64,000 bases of DNA from Spartinivicinus marinus. Lineage in GTDB: Bacteria > Pseudomonadota > Gammaproteobacteria > Pseudomonadales > Zooshikellaceae. The translations under genes and the position numbers were made by a program. Position 1 is the first letter of the stretch, and each line of letters begins with the position of its first letter. Shown here in pieces: positions 46,266 to 57,351 of this stretch. The stretch lies in contig NZ_JAPJZK010000001.1 in NCBI RefSeq assembly GCF_026309355.1, positions 1,612,001 through 1,676,000 on the forward strand, read 5' to 3'. The notes under the pieces were generated by a model that was not told the origin of the DNA, ran no database searches, and saw only the letters and a program-made list of their open reading frames with translations.

Positions 46266-49154
46266 CTATACAGCTACTTTCATGAGCAACTCTTGATTTT
46301 TCTTTCTTCTAAAATAAGCTACCCCTAACATAATAGCAACCAGCCCCATTAACAACCACTCTTCTGGCTCAGGAACAGCTTGTACTGAGAAAACATCTGT
46401 AGGTGAGGTAATATCTTCACTACCTCTTTCAACTTCTCGGTCAAACCGATCATCCTTTGCTTCAGCTCCCTTCAAAGCTTGCTTCTGACGGTCATTCACG
46501 AGTACCAGCATGGATGAATAGTCTGTAACTAGTTGATTTTCTTTTGCTATTGAATGCAGCTCATCTAATACAGGTAAACTATTTGTGTCTTTATTCACTG
46601 CTAAATACTCAAGCCATTGCTTACTTGCTAATTTTGTAAAGAATTCATTATTATTTGAGACATTAGAATTATCACTGGTATATGCGTACCACAAGTAATG
46701 ATCTGTTATAGCAAAAGGAATGATTTGGTTTCTATCATTTATTTGTTCATTTTCCACTTTTACTTCTATACTGTTGTTTAACTCTTTATTGCTTTTATTC
46801 TTTTCTACAAACTGCTTACGATGGTATTGCTTTAAAAAAGTTTGCTCAATAGATCCTACTATGCCACCTTGGCTTTTCTTTATTGCTTCTAGCATATTAT
46901 CATTGTAAGCATAAGGCAATTCACTATTTAGATGCACTAACCATAAAGGCGCAGGCATAATTAATTGATTGTTATTATCTTTTTCTAATTCGTAGCTACC
47001 TTTATCAGTCAACATAATCAGCATATTGTATTGATCAAATCCTAGCTGGTTTTTCCAAAGAGAAAGCTGCTGATAAGGTTGCTGATTACTTAGAAAGTCA
47101 AAATCGCTTTTCTTATTTGGTAGTTTAGTACAAGCGACATTACAGCTATACAAATCATAATTAACATTATTTGCCTCTAACCAAGATATCGCTCTGGTTA
47201 CAGCTTGCCTGTTGGTATTCATACTGTATGAGCTATCAATGAGTATACCAACTATAAAATCTGTATAGTTGTGTTGAGTTTGGTGATCTTCTAACACTCG
47301 TGGCTTAGCAGTAATAATGGTATTTCCAAACGTTGCTTTCATTAGTTTTCTTTGTGTATTTTCAGATTCATAATAAAATGCTTCAGGTAACCAGGTTTCT
47401 CCTTTTACTAGCTTCTGTCCGTTTAACGTTAGCCCTAAGCTATGATTCCAAAATAAGTTTCGCTGTTCCAATAGCTTAGGTAAAGGCCAACTGCCATCAT
47501 TATTAGCAGTTGTTGTGTATTCATACTCAACAAATAAAGGGTCAGTTTTACAATTATGGCGAATATAGAAAAACCTTGAGCTACGTTCACAATTTTTAGC
47601 TAACACCGGAAATGCGCGTAACCGATATTGTCTTGGCCCGACCTTTTCTAATAAAGAAGGGTCAACTCGTCGCTTAACCTCATCGTTATACACCTGCTGT
47701 GCTGCTCCTCTCGGTGCTATAACAAATGGGTATTTACGAGGCTTTGATTCATCATCACTTAACCATAAACCTGTCAATACCGCTTCTTCAGGCAGTGAGA
47801 AATGCATAACCACTTCCTGGTTAGTAAAGGTTTGGTTTTCCAACCGTTGTACAATATTAATTTGTGCAGTATCAGCAACTGCTTTTACCCAAATCTGCTG
47901 TTCTGTTACTAACACATGCCGATTAGCTGCATTGATTAACCCTGCCGCCATTTCTTCCCGCTCCCAGGTTGCCTGAATAGCATCAATAATGGCATGTTTT
48001 TCGGCTTTCTCAATTGGGGTATCAAATAACCGTTTATACATAACCGCAGCTTTTGCTTTGTCCTGTCGAAAATCTTTGCCATCATAAAGAAAAGGGCTAG
48101 CCATAGCATTAAAGAATGCTTGAGATATTTTTGCCAACGTATAATCAGACGAACCCAGCGCTGTTTTATAAGCAGCCAGTACCGCTGTACTTTTCTCATC
48201 TGTAGACACATATCGATAAGCACCAAGATAAGCATTCACTAGCGCTGTTCGAATACTACCCTTTTCTTCTAAAAAGTAATTGGCTTGCTCAATACTCAAG
48301 GGTTTTTGATCAGTAATTTCACCAAGTGCATTGAATACATGCTGCTGTGACTGCTGATTAACTACGATAAAGGTACCAATATTGACTACTACTAGCAAAA
48401 TAACTGCAACAGAGACAAGTGACATATTTAATTGTTTACTTGCTACTTTCCACTCCTTGATGAACTGACTTATATAGAGGTAAGTCATAGCAAATGGAAG
48501 AAAAATAAATAAGCTAAAGCTGTAAACCCCTAACACTACTGCAAAAAATATAGCTGGAAATAAGAAGAAATTTTCTAACACTTCTAACCAATCTATTTCA
48601 ACCAACACTTTTATAGTACTAATAAAAAAGGGTATGGCAAAAGGCAACATCAGTGCAGCTAAATAGCAGCCTGTCATTAGGGTGATTACCGCAAGAATAA
48701 CCCTAACATAAGGTAGAGCAAGTAATTTCAATTTTTTGGTATCAGCAATACAGCTTAGGAAGAAAAAAGACCCTATTGCAATAAATATATTAAATAAAAA
48801 ATGAACCATGCCAGGATTAATATCTCTTAGCAAGATCAATCGCATCAATATTAAAAATACCACTGGCATTTCAAACCCGTAAAATAGCTTTAGTAACATT
48901 GACGGGTTTCTTCTATATACAGTAACACCTAAAGCCATTGTTACTATTGGGATAACAACAATAAATAACGCATAGCCTGCTTGCCCCCAGGTGCCCGCTC
49001 CCAACATGGCATCATTAATAGCCACCACCACAACATAAGGAACTAAGATAAATAAAGCAACAATACAGAAGATAAGATTCCAAGACCAAAATAGTCCATA
49101 GTTAAATAACCTTATCAACTTATACATAATTTTTTTTGCCTGCTGACTACTCAT
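46266..49154 (-). CDS. Polytopic VIT/VWA-domain protein with PEP-CTERM tail
   Basis: This encodes 962 residues. The N-terminal 270 residues hold about seven membrane segments. A soluble region follows with a VIT (vault/inter-alpha-trypsin) domain (LENQTFTNQEVVMHFSLPEE, VGPRQYRLRAFPVL), then a VWA-like domain with IGILIDSSYSMN-type MIDAS residues. The C-terminus has VPEPEEWLLMGLVAIMLGVA followed by FRRKKN, a textbook PEP-CTERM sorting signal. It lies 57 bases after the exosortase gene and is presumably its dedicated substrate, as in one-enzyme/one-target systems such as XrtN with its VIT protein. GGAG 8 bases before the ATG supports the start. Confidence 0.85.
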   Translation of the reverse strand: MSSQQAKKIMYKLIRLFNYGLFWSWNLIFCIVALFILVPYVVVVAINDAMLGAGTWGQAGYALFIVVIPIVTMALGVTVYRRNPSMLLKLFYGFEMPVVFLILMRLILLRDINPGMVHFLFNIFIAIGSFFFLSCIADTKKLKLLALPYVRVILAVITLMTGCYLAALMLPFAIPFFISTIKVLVEIDWLEVLENFFLFPAIFFAVVLGVYSFSLFIFLPFAMTYLYISQFIKEWKVASKQLNMSLVSVAVILLVVVNIGTFIVVNQQSQQHVFNALGEITDQKPLSIEQANYFLEEKGSIRTALVNAYLGAYRYVSTDEKSTAVLAAYKTALGSSDYTLAKISQAFFNAMASPFLYDGKDFRQDKAKAAVMYKRLFDTPIEKAEKHAIIDAIQATWEREEMAAGLINAANRHVLVTEQQIWVKAVADTAQINIVQRLENQTFTNQEVVMHFSLPEEAVLTGLWLSDDESKPRKYPFVIAPRGAAQQVYNDEVKRRVDPSLLEKVGPRQYRLRAFPVLAKNCERSSRFFYIRHNCKTDPLFVEYEYTTTANNDGSWPLPKLLEQRNLFWNHSLGLTLNGQKLVKGETWLPEAFYYESENTQRKLMKATFGNTIITAKPRVLEDHQTQHNYTDFIVGILIDSSYSMNTNRQAVTRAISWLEANNVNYDLYSCNVACTKLPNKKSDFDFLSNQQPYQQLSLWKNQLGFDQYNMLIMLTDKGSYELEKDNNNQLIMPAPLWLVHLNSELPYAYNDNMLEAIKKSQGGIVGSIEQTFLKQYHRKQFVEKNKSNKELNNSIEVKVENEQINDRNQIIPFAITDHYLWYAYTSDNSNVSNNNEFFTKLASKQWLEYLAVNKDTNSLPVLDELHSIAKENQLVTDYSSMLVLVNDRQKQALKGAEAKDDRFDREVERGSEDITSPTDVFSVQAVPEPEEWLLMGLVAIMLGVAYFRRKKNQELLMKVAV

Positions 49155-49211
49155 AATCTAACTCCATTATCACTATTCTTTTCCGACGACTATATAGCTA
49201 ATGTGAAGGGT

Positions 49212-50792
49212 TTAAAATTGACTCTTTATATGGCTATATACTTGGCCAACAAATTTTTCAGTTGCCAAAGCACTTAACTCTCCCTCCCAAGCGACTGATA
49301 CCATTACCCAAGGTTCACTGGGAGTTAACCAGCCTGAGAATACACGAGATGAATAATCAGCTGTTTTTTTAGTCGGAGACTGAAACCAATAAAAACCGGA
49401 ATTTTGTCCACCATTAAGATGCAGGTATTTTATTTCTACTGGCTTACTATCATACTCTGCTGATAGCGATAAAGTTTTTTCATAATCAACCGTAATATTT
49501 TGCGAAAAATAACAGTTTCTTGGGTCATGCTGAGACTTCCAGTAATGGCTATAGACAAAAATCAAACTGCCTTGATAACCACTCCATTCAAACTGATATT
49601 TAACAGCATTAGCTGAATTACTTTTAAAAAAATTCTCTTCTATCGGTAGAAATGCTACCTCCTTACCATTAAAGTCAACTGGTAGTTCGATTTTTTTATT
49701 AGCCATTGATTGCTGCTTTGGCAAAGGCTCATAGAGAAAAATGCTCCCTGTTATAATGATAAGTATTAGAGCCAAGCTGTAACAATCATTTTTTATCAAA
49801 CCTTTACTTATCAAAGACAAATTAGGTGGGTTGGTATTCATTGATTCTTGTTTTGGTGATATTTGAATATTTCCACTTTGAAGCCTCATCAGTAGCCATC
49901 CAAATAGGCAGGAAAAAACAAAACCTAACACACCAAGCATTGTATGGGCATAATTAGCTAACTGAGGAAGGTTAAGCACTAAATCTAAAGCAACCAAGCT
50001 AATAATTCGGAAGATATTGAAACCAACCAAGCAGCAAATAAATAGCACCAAACCAATTAGCCAACTTAAAGAAAGCTTGTTACTCTCTATCCAGGTTAAA
50101 AATATATAAAAAATTAACCCCGCCCATAGCCCTTTTAAACCACTACAACTTAAATCGACTATGGCAGCCTTATTTTCAACCAAGATAACCGACTCACTGG
50201 TTAATGCAGAGACTCCAAAGCTTGAAAGAAAGTGTTTAGCCATCTCTGCTGAAAATAACCTGAGAGGGAAACCTAAGTAAATATCTAAATAGCCTTCAAA
50301 GGGTAGTAATAAAATCAATAATGCAAACGGTAAAAATGCTTTGGCCCAGGATGTAGCTTTTACATAGAATCCTAAAAAGCCATATAGCGTAATCAACATC
50401 AAAGTGGCAGAAAAAATATGAATGCCTGTCAATCGCTCATTTAATAAAAAAATCAAGCAACCTACAGTGAATACGACTAATGGCAGTTTTTTAATTTGAA
50501 AGCTCAGCGTCAACTGTCGTTTCTTTGCAACAACACTATGTATGACTAAACCAACTAGCAACCCCACACCAATAATATGAAAGCTGTTTTCAGCAGTTTG
50601 TATCTGCCCCCAAACCCAAAGTAATGTTGGTTTAAACAAGTAGATGAGGCTAATGGCAACCAGTAACTGGCTAAGAATAAAAGCAGCATTCCATCGAACA
50701 GCAGCTACCAATGGGGTCTCAACTAGTTGTTGCTCGACTTGCTGGCAACTTGTAGAAATACACTGTTCAGTTAAACTAGCTTGCATCATCAT
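49212..50792 (-). CDS. Exosortase fused to an EpsI-like C-terminal domain
   Basis: This encodes 526 residues of a membrane transpeptidase-like enzyme that cleaves PEP-CTERM signals. Eight or so membrane segments carry the catalytic triad: C216 in VDLSCSGLKG, R262 in FNIFRIISL and H283 in AHTMLG. After one more membrane segment (about 338-354), residues 370-526 form an EpsI-like periplasmic domain with SQHDPRNCYFS (C427) and FYWFQSPTKK. EpsI is a separate gene in many exosortase loci, so this is a fusion. It heads the operon with the VIT protein. I cannot assign the Xrt subclass. Confidence 0.88.
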   Translation of the reverse strand: MMMQASLTEQCISTSCQQVEQQLVETPLVAAVRWNAAFILSQLLVAISLIYLFKPTLLWVWGQIQTAENSFHIIGVGLLVGLVIHSVVAKKRQLTLSFQIKKLPLVVFTVGCLIFLLNERLTGIHIFSATLMLITLYGFLGFYVKATSWAKAFLPFALLILLLPFEGYLDIYLGFPLRLFSAEMAKHFLSSFGVSALTSESVILVENKAAIVDLSCSGLKGLWAGLIFYIFLTWIESNKLSLSWLIGLVLFICCLVGFNIFRIISLVALDLVLNLPQLANYAHTMLGVLGFVFSCLFGWLLMRLQSGNIQISPKQESMNTNPPNLSLISKGLIKNDCYSLALILIIITGSIFLYEPLPKQQSMANKKIELPVDFNGKEVAFLPIEENFFKSNSANAVKYQFEWSGYQGSLIFVYSHYWKSQHDPRNCYFSQNITVDYEKTLSLSAEYDSKPVEIKYLHLNGGQNSGFYWFQSPTKKTADYSSRVFSGWLTPSEPWVMVSVAWEGELSALATEKFVGQVYSHIKSQF

Positions 50793-51298
50793 ATACCCTG
50801 AATGCCTAATTCAGAATATAAAAAAAACTTATGCAAACATGACGAATGAGATGAGCAATTATCCCGTAGATTATGTGCAGATTATGTGCAACAGAGACAC
50901 AAAGGGACTTGCTGAGCAGACATTTCCCATAAACCGTATTTTTAATATCTGTCTATTGACTTATCGCAATACTTTTTTATAGTTTTACAACCGCATTAAG
51001 TAATATATTAATAAGCTACCTATTAAGAGTAGATTATGTAGTATCAAACCAAGTAAAAGCGAACCAAACCACACTTTCCACTCAAACAAGTTACCAGTTT
51101 CTTCATATATTTGCTCATTGTCACAAATCCTATTTTTACAAGACTATTTAATTTAGTACTTATTAATTAGCAACCTATTGTTTAGCCTAAGTTATTTTTT
51201 TCTGGCATATATTGTGCTCAAGAGCAGCAGCCTCAAATGACAGTTTTATTATTTCAATATCAATTTTTCATTTAATACACTTTAGGAGTAATCTCCCA
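50793..51298. other. Divergent region between exosortase operon and PEP-CTERM gene
   Basis: There are 506 bases without a gene. The region holds a tandem 11-bp repeat (50868-50889). AGGAG lies about 12 bases before the PEP-CTERM start codon. It probably contains both promoters. Confidence 0.5.
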
Positions 51299-52060
51299 AT
51301 GAATAAATTAACTTTTATTGGTGCTGCTATAAGCTTTGTTATATCCACTCAAGCAATGGCTTTATATATACCCGGCAGTAAAGACATTACAATTAATGAT
51401 GGCAACTATAGAAACCTATCTTGGGATGGCACCAAATTTTCAAGAAATGGCTGGTATGGTCCTCAAGAAGATAACGAAGTGGAGCCAGGCGCAAGCTCAG
51501 GCCCTTCTATCCAAGCTTGGGACCTAGAAGCCTTCTATCAGAAAGGTAATCAGCTAAGTCTTGCTTCAGGTTTTGACTTAGTCAATGGCGCCTACGACCC
51601 AGTTCACAGACGTACATTCAAGTCTGGCGATATCTTTTTGAGCACTTCTGGCTCAAAAAGCAACTTCGACTATGTTCTGGATATTAACTGGAATAATTTA
51701 AGCTACGATGTGGTTAAACTAACGGCAAATAGTCAGCTAGCTAGCTCCTCTATTTTCGCATCATCTGGGCCTTGGTCTTATCTTTCTGGCGGCACCCAAA
51801 TTGAATCGGGTACGTTTAACTTGTTAGATTCACTTACTGATGCTGAAACAGGCTTAAGGGGAGGTAAGCATTTTTTAGCAACTGGTTTCGATTTAAGCTT
51901 TTTAGGTGAAGATATTGATTTCATTGCTTCATATACAATGCAGTGTGGCAATGACCATATCTTAGGACAAGGTAAAACGACAGTAACCCAAGTACCACTA
52001 CCAGGCACTTTATCCTTATTGGGTGTAGCTGCACTTGGCTTATTCTGTCGGCGTAAATAA
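51299..52060 (+). CDS. Secreted PEP-CTERM protein
   Basis: This encodes 253 residues from the ATG at 51299, preceded by AGGAG; an in-frame start at 51212 adds 29 residues that do not look like a signal. The signal peptide is MNKLTFIGAAISFVISTQAMA. The mature part is rich in Ser, Gly, Asn and aromatic residues and resembles the extracellular beta-type body of XDD-like PEP-CTERM proteins. The C-terminus VPLPGTLSLLGVAALGLFC plus RRK is a VPLP-type PEP-CTERM signal. It is presumably sorted by the divergent exosortase. Function is unknown. Confidence 0.8.
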   Translation: MNKLTFIGAAISFVISTQAMALYIPGSKDITINDGNYRNLSWDGTKFSRNGWYGPQEDNEVEPGASSGPSIQAWDLEAFYQKGNQLSLASGFDLVNGAYDPVHRRTFKSGDIFLSTSGSKSNFDYVLDINWNNLSYDVVKLTANSQLASSSIFASSGPWSYLSGGTQIESGTFNLLDSLTDAETGLRGGKHFLATGFDLSFLGEDIDFIASYTMQCGNDHILGQGKTTVTQVPLPGTLSLLGVAALGLFCRRK

Positions 52061-52517
52061 TACACTTCATCTAGCTACTTTAAGAATCAAAAGTAAGTTT
52101 TGGTCGTAGTGTAGTCACCACTTAGTATTTACTTCTAACACTTGTTACTGGTTAGTTTAAAGCTTTAATCCAACCAGTAACATTAAAATCGTTAAGTGTG
52201 ATTTCCATAAATACTTCTATCTCACAATACCTAGCATACCGCTTATAATACATTCCAATCATATAATGTACGACATATTATTGTATTGCGTTTCAATTTA
52301 TATTGATCAAAAAACACACTTCAGTTTCCCCCATAATTTCACTTCGAGAGCCATAAAACTGTGGAATAGTGTTGCAATAAACCTATAACCAAATCTCGAA
52401 TCTTCTATTCTCAATAAATTTACTCATGTAGCGAATATTAAATGTGACACAAAAAACATTTCAATTTATTAAACGCTCTAAAATACCCCTAAGGATACTT
52501 AGCAGGGGGTTATCAAC
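52061..52517. other. Intergenic region with a hairpin
   Basis: There are 457 bases without a gene. A perfect 10-bp stem GTTACTGGTT (52144-52153) / AACCAGTAAC (52172-52181) with an A/T-rich 18-base loop lies 84 bases after the PEP-CTERM gene and may end its transcript. Nothing else was seen. Confidence 0.5.
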
Positions 52518-52706
52518 ATGCATCAAAATGATTCAGAAACAAAGTGCCCAAAATGTTTTTCAATGGTAAACACACTGGCATTCAAACGCAGTGGATGCCC
52601 AAACTGTGACTATGACCACAGAAATTTTGTGAATATCAAAGCTCCTGATTGGGGACTAATTCCTAAAGAAGAGCACTATAATGCAGGCCAGATCTTTAAA
52701 AGATAA
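52518..52706 (+). CDS. Small zinc-ribbon protein
   Basis: This encodes 62 residues with two CxxC knuckles (CPKC at about residue 10 and CPNC at about 32) that can bind one zinc. The rest is hydrophilic (YDHRNFVNIKAPDWGLIPKE). GGGGG lies about 11 bases before the ATG, and a hairpin follows the gene. It has no signal peptide. Such tiny rubredoxin/zinc-ribbon-like proteins often act as adaptors; nothing in the context shows the partner. Confidence 0.6.
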   Translation: MHQNDSETKCPKCFSMVNTLAFKRSGCPNCDYDHRNFVNIKAPDWGLIPKEEHYNAGQIFKR

Positions 52707-53253
52707 GAGGCTGCAAAAGTTCATTGGATTTTGGGTAAGCCTTAAAGCGATGCTTTAAGGCCTTTAATTCCTTTCTCAACGCATCTCTTCTTCTCCGTGC
52801 TTCTCAACTACACAAGCATAGTTTGCAAGGTATCACCAACCAAATAGAAGTTAAGTTTGATACCTTTAAAGCAAGTACTAACTTCCTATATTTTTACATA
52901 ACTTACACTACATTGCTGATAGCGTTAAACATCAGCAAGCTAGTTAGCATCTATTTAAACGCTACTAAGGTCTAATATGCTTAGTAGAATAACTCTATAT
53001 ATTTACCCTCCGCCAAGCAGGAGGCATTTCAATCTATGTCTCTGCAAAGCTATTCAATTAAGCATTGAGAGATCAAGTAGTTCATGTGCTTCTCCCTTAC
53101 GCTTAATTAAAAGTATTAAATACTTTACTCACAAAGAAGTAGTTAATACGGCTCAAATATAGCAAAAAATATCCATTTTTTATCAAACCACCATTTTCAC
53201 CAATTGAAGTGGTGATGATTAAAACAAGTTCATTACTATAAAAAGGATATCTT
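52707..53253. other. Intergenic region
   Basis: There are 547 bases. Apart from the terminator at 52739-52772 I see no convincing gene. The 61-codon frame at 52977-53162 lacks a ribosome binding site and has unnatural composition. AAGGA sits before the gene at 53254. Confidence 0.5.
52739..52772 (+). terminator. Terminator of the zinc-ribbon gene
   Basis: A perfect 10-bp stem GCCTTAAAGC / GCTTTAAGGC (52739-52748, 52752-52761) has a 3-base loop and is followed by CTTTAATTCCTTTC. Confidence 0.65.
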
Positions 53254-53655
53254 ATGAAGAAAAGACTATTAATTGGTTTATCTGCTTTAATTGCTATGCC
53301 AGCATTTTCACAAGTTGTCGTTAATGAAGATGTTGAATGTACAACTAAAGGAACTAGTATTGTAGGAAAAAGACACACTTGCGATTCAAGTGAAACTTAT
53401 ACAGCACCAAGTGGACACTTTATAACAAAACAACCTTCTCCTTCTTTTCAAATAGCTTCAAGTAATGGTGCAGATAATAGATGTCATTACGAGTTAGGCG
53501 GCTACAAAAATATTGGTTTTGGGATTGAAGTGCCAACCAGTATCACAATAAAAGCTCATGCAAAAGGCCCTGGAGGCATTGCTACTGGTCGAGGCTGGAC
53601 TAGATGTAATTTTTCTTATAATTACCGGTTAATTCCTGATTTATCAGGCTTTTAA
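53254..53655 (+). CDS. Small secreted protein of unknown function
   Basis: This encodes 133 residues with a clear signal peptide (MKKRLLIGLSALIAMPAFSQ) and AAGGA upstream of the ATG. The mature protein of about 113 residues has four cysteines (about residues 30, 43, 72 and 113), enough for two disulfides, and is rich in Gly, Ser and aromatic residues. A terminator follows. I do not recognise a family. It could be a small extracellular or periplasmic factor. It faces another secreted-protein gene tail to tail. Confidence 0.65.
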   Translation: MKKRLLIGLSALIAMPAFSQVVVNEDVECTTKGTSIVGKRHTCDSSETYTAPSGHFITKQPSPSFQIASSNGADNRCHYELGGYKNIGFGIEVPTSITIKAHAKGPGGIATGRGWTRCNFSYNYRLIPDLSGF

Positions 53656-53689
53656 TGTAAACACCCGACTCTTTTAAAAGCTGCTGTTT

Positions 53690-53714
53690 GCCCCCCTAAA
53701 GGGGCATTAGTTTT
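53690..53714 (+). terminator. Terminator between convergent secreted-protein genes
   Basis: The stem is GCCCC (53690-53694) / GGGGC (53701-53705), followed by ATTAGTTTTCCC. Confidence 0.55.
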
Positions 53715-53809
53715 CCCTTGCATAGCTCTCATTTAACCAAATATTGAGAGCCTTGGTTAAAACATATACTTATAGGCAAATATAATTTGACTACACATTA
53801 TATCGTCTA

Positions 53810-54283
53810 TTACTTCGTTAGTTTTATAAACCATAATTCAGAAGTTTGGCCATTTGTTTCTTCAATAAAATTGCAAGTTCCAGAAACTAATATTAGTTTA
53901 TTGTCAGTCACTAAAAGTGTAGTAGACGTTCTGATAGAAACTCCAGTTTCACGCCTTACCTCTAGTACCATTGGTAATAGCTTATGGTCAGACTTACCAG
54001 CTTGGGACTCAAGTTTCCCTTTTAAGTGGACTTCAGCTCCTTTAATGCTTCGAATAAAATGAAACTCACTACCATCATCTGCTCTTACATTGATAACACC
54101 TGTCGATACAACTTGTATTTTATCATTAGGAATTGAGTTTGTAGAAAATGCTGCTTTACAAATTTCAGCTTTAGTAGTTTTTACTTGTAATAACTCTAGC
54201 TGTTCAGCCGATGCCAAGCTGGATATCAACATAAATATAATAATTAAAAACTTACTGGATATTTTCATCAGTTCAATACTCAC
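53810..54283 (-). CDS. Putative periplasmic protein of unknown function
   Basis: This encodes 157 residues. The hydrophobic stretch FLIIIFMLISSLASAEQ (about residues 12-28) is a signal peptide with an AxA-type cleavage site. The mature part of about 130 residues is mostly beta-type, with two cysteines (about residues 42 and 137) that could pair. No family is recognised. It is convergent with the small secreted protein at 53254 and lies downstream of the parE cluster on the same strand, though a terminator separates them. Confidence 0.55.
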   Translation of the reverse strand: MSIELMKISSKFLIIIFMLISSLASAEQLELLQVKTTKAEICKAAFSTNSIPNDKIQVVSTGVINVRADDGSEFHFIRSIKGAEVHLKGKLESQAGKSDHKLLPMVLEVRRETGVSIRTSTTLLVTDNKLILVSGTCNFIEETNGQTSELWFIKLTK

Positions 54284-54392
54284 AAAGTCTATTAAGGCTG
54301 TATATATTTTTATTAATAGTACTTTTCTATCAAAAAAAGATCACGCATCTTTACACTGACAATAATTCTAGTTTGTTTTTTAGTACAATAAA

Positions 54393-54407
54393 GGGGCTGA
54401 AAGCCCC
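54393..54407 (-). terminator. Terminator of parE
   Basis: Read on the minus strand: GGGGCT-TTC-AGCCCC followed by TTTATTGT, 44 bases beyond the parE stop codon. Confidence 0.65.
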
Positions 54408-54450
54408 CTATATATTACACATCTAATGTATTATTTATTGGTGAAGCCTA

Positions 54451-56340
<1,890 letters not shown>

Positions 56341-56351
56341 CTATACAGTAG

Positions 56352-56987
56352 TTAAAGTAGACCGAAAAACTTATAAATTTGCGGCAAATATTCTGCAAAC
56401 CTTTCAAAACCGTGGCTTCCCCCAGGGATAACCTGGGTTGGACTTGCTTGATAATAGTCAACAGCTTTTCGGTAGTCTAAAGTCTCATCACCTGTTTGTA
56501 CCAGCAATAGACAGTTGTCTGGATTAGTAATAGCCGAAATCTGTAGTGCCTTCAGCTGGTTAACATGCTCCTGAGTCAGGATATACTGCTCACCAGTATA
56601 ATAGTTATTATGTTCACCTAAGTAATCTGCCATCATTTCATAAGGACGAACAGCAGGGTTAATCAAAACCAGTTTTGTTTCATAAACACTTTTACTTTTT
56701 TGCTGACGCAGGCTTAGCTGCTGATATAGCCAGGTGCCATAATAGCCACCTAAAGAGCTGCCAATTAAATAAACAGGCTTTTGCTGACTTTCTTGTTGAA
56801 GGCGAGCCCACAATAAATCAATGGCCTGTTCAGGTCCAAAAGGTAAGGCTGGCACCCACACTTGATGTAAAAATGGCTGCGTCTTCAGTGACCCAATTAA
56901 CAAACGAGCTTTAGTTGAAGCAGGCGAGCTACAAAAGCCATGAATATATACAATCAGCGGACTGGCTAACGCACTTTGACTTATCAT
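56352..56987 (-). CDS. yqiA: YqiA-family alpha/beta-hydrolase esterase
   Basis: From the ATG at 56987 it has 211 residues, near the usual YqiA length (about 193); a longer reading from a TTG at 57071 adds 28 residues not typical of the family. It has VYIHGFCSSPASTKARLL at the N-terminus, the nucleophile motif GSSLGGYYGTWL (serine in GxSxG), a late aspartate (TGDETLDYRKA) and the catalytic His in PGGSHGFERF. It hydrolyses short-chain acyl esters in vitro in E. coli; the natural substrate is unknown. It precedes parE by 17 bases and follows cpdA. Confidence 0.9.
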   Translation of the reverse strand: MISQSALASPLIVYIHGFCSSPASTKARLLIGSLKTQPFLHQVWVPALPFGPEQAIDLLWARLQQESQQKPVYLIGSSLGGYYGTWLYQQLSLRQQKSKSVYETKLVLINPAVRPYEMMADYLGEHNNYYTGEQYILTQEHVNQLKALQISAITNPDNCLLLVQTGDETLDYRKAVDYYQASPTQVIPGGSHGFERFAEYLPQIYKFFGLL

Positions 56988-57351
56988 TAACTTTGTCTTC
57001 TTACATAGGTTGATTTCTGTATACTCACCTTTGCACATACCTTTACAGATATAACTAAAAAACGGAAGCAAGTCTGCTGCGATAAGGCTTTACAGTAAAG
57101 AGAACACCTCTAATAATTGTTTGCTGTCTCTGGCCTTCTGATAAATTCGCAATCAAGGCTCTACCTGATGAGCATCTGCACTCTGTTAGCTTGCTTGGGA
57201 AGGCAGCCAAGCCTTATACTGCACAAGCCGTCTTGTACAATAGCTCATCAGACTGCGCAAAAACCATAAACAATTATTATAGATACCCTAAAGTGAGTGA
57301 TTCTAACAGCTAATTGGCTTAGCTGTTTAGGTAAGCATTATGATTAGATGC
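56988..57351. other. Region between cpdA and yqiA
   Basis: There are 364 bases. The region holds a possible multi-stem structure at 57165-57251. No convincing gene; the alternative N-terminal extension of yqiA would reach 57071. Confidence 0.45.
57165..57251. other. Possible structured element with nested stems
   Basis: The outer 9-bp stem CTGATGAGC (57165-57173) / GCTCATCAG (57243-57251) encloses GCTTGG (57193-57198) / CCAAGC (57207-57212) and ACAAG-CCGT-CTTGT near 57223-57236. It could be a 3' end structure of cpdA or a leader of yqiA. Confidence 0.35.

Noticed and set aside
52977-53162. 61-codon frame between the zinc-ribbon and secreted-protein genes
   Set aside because: No ribosome binding site, no recognisable domain and unnatural residue composition.
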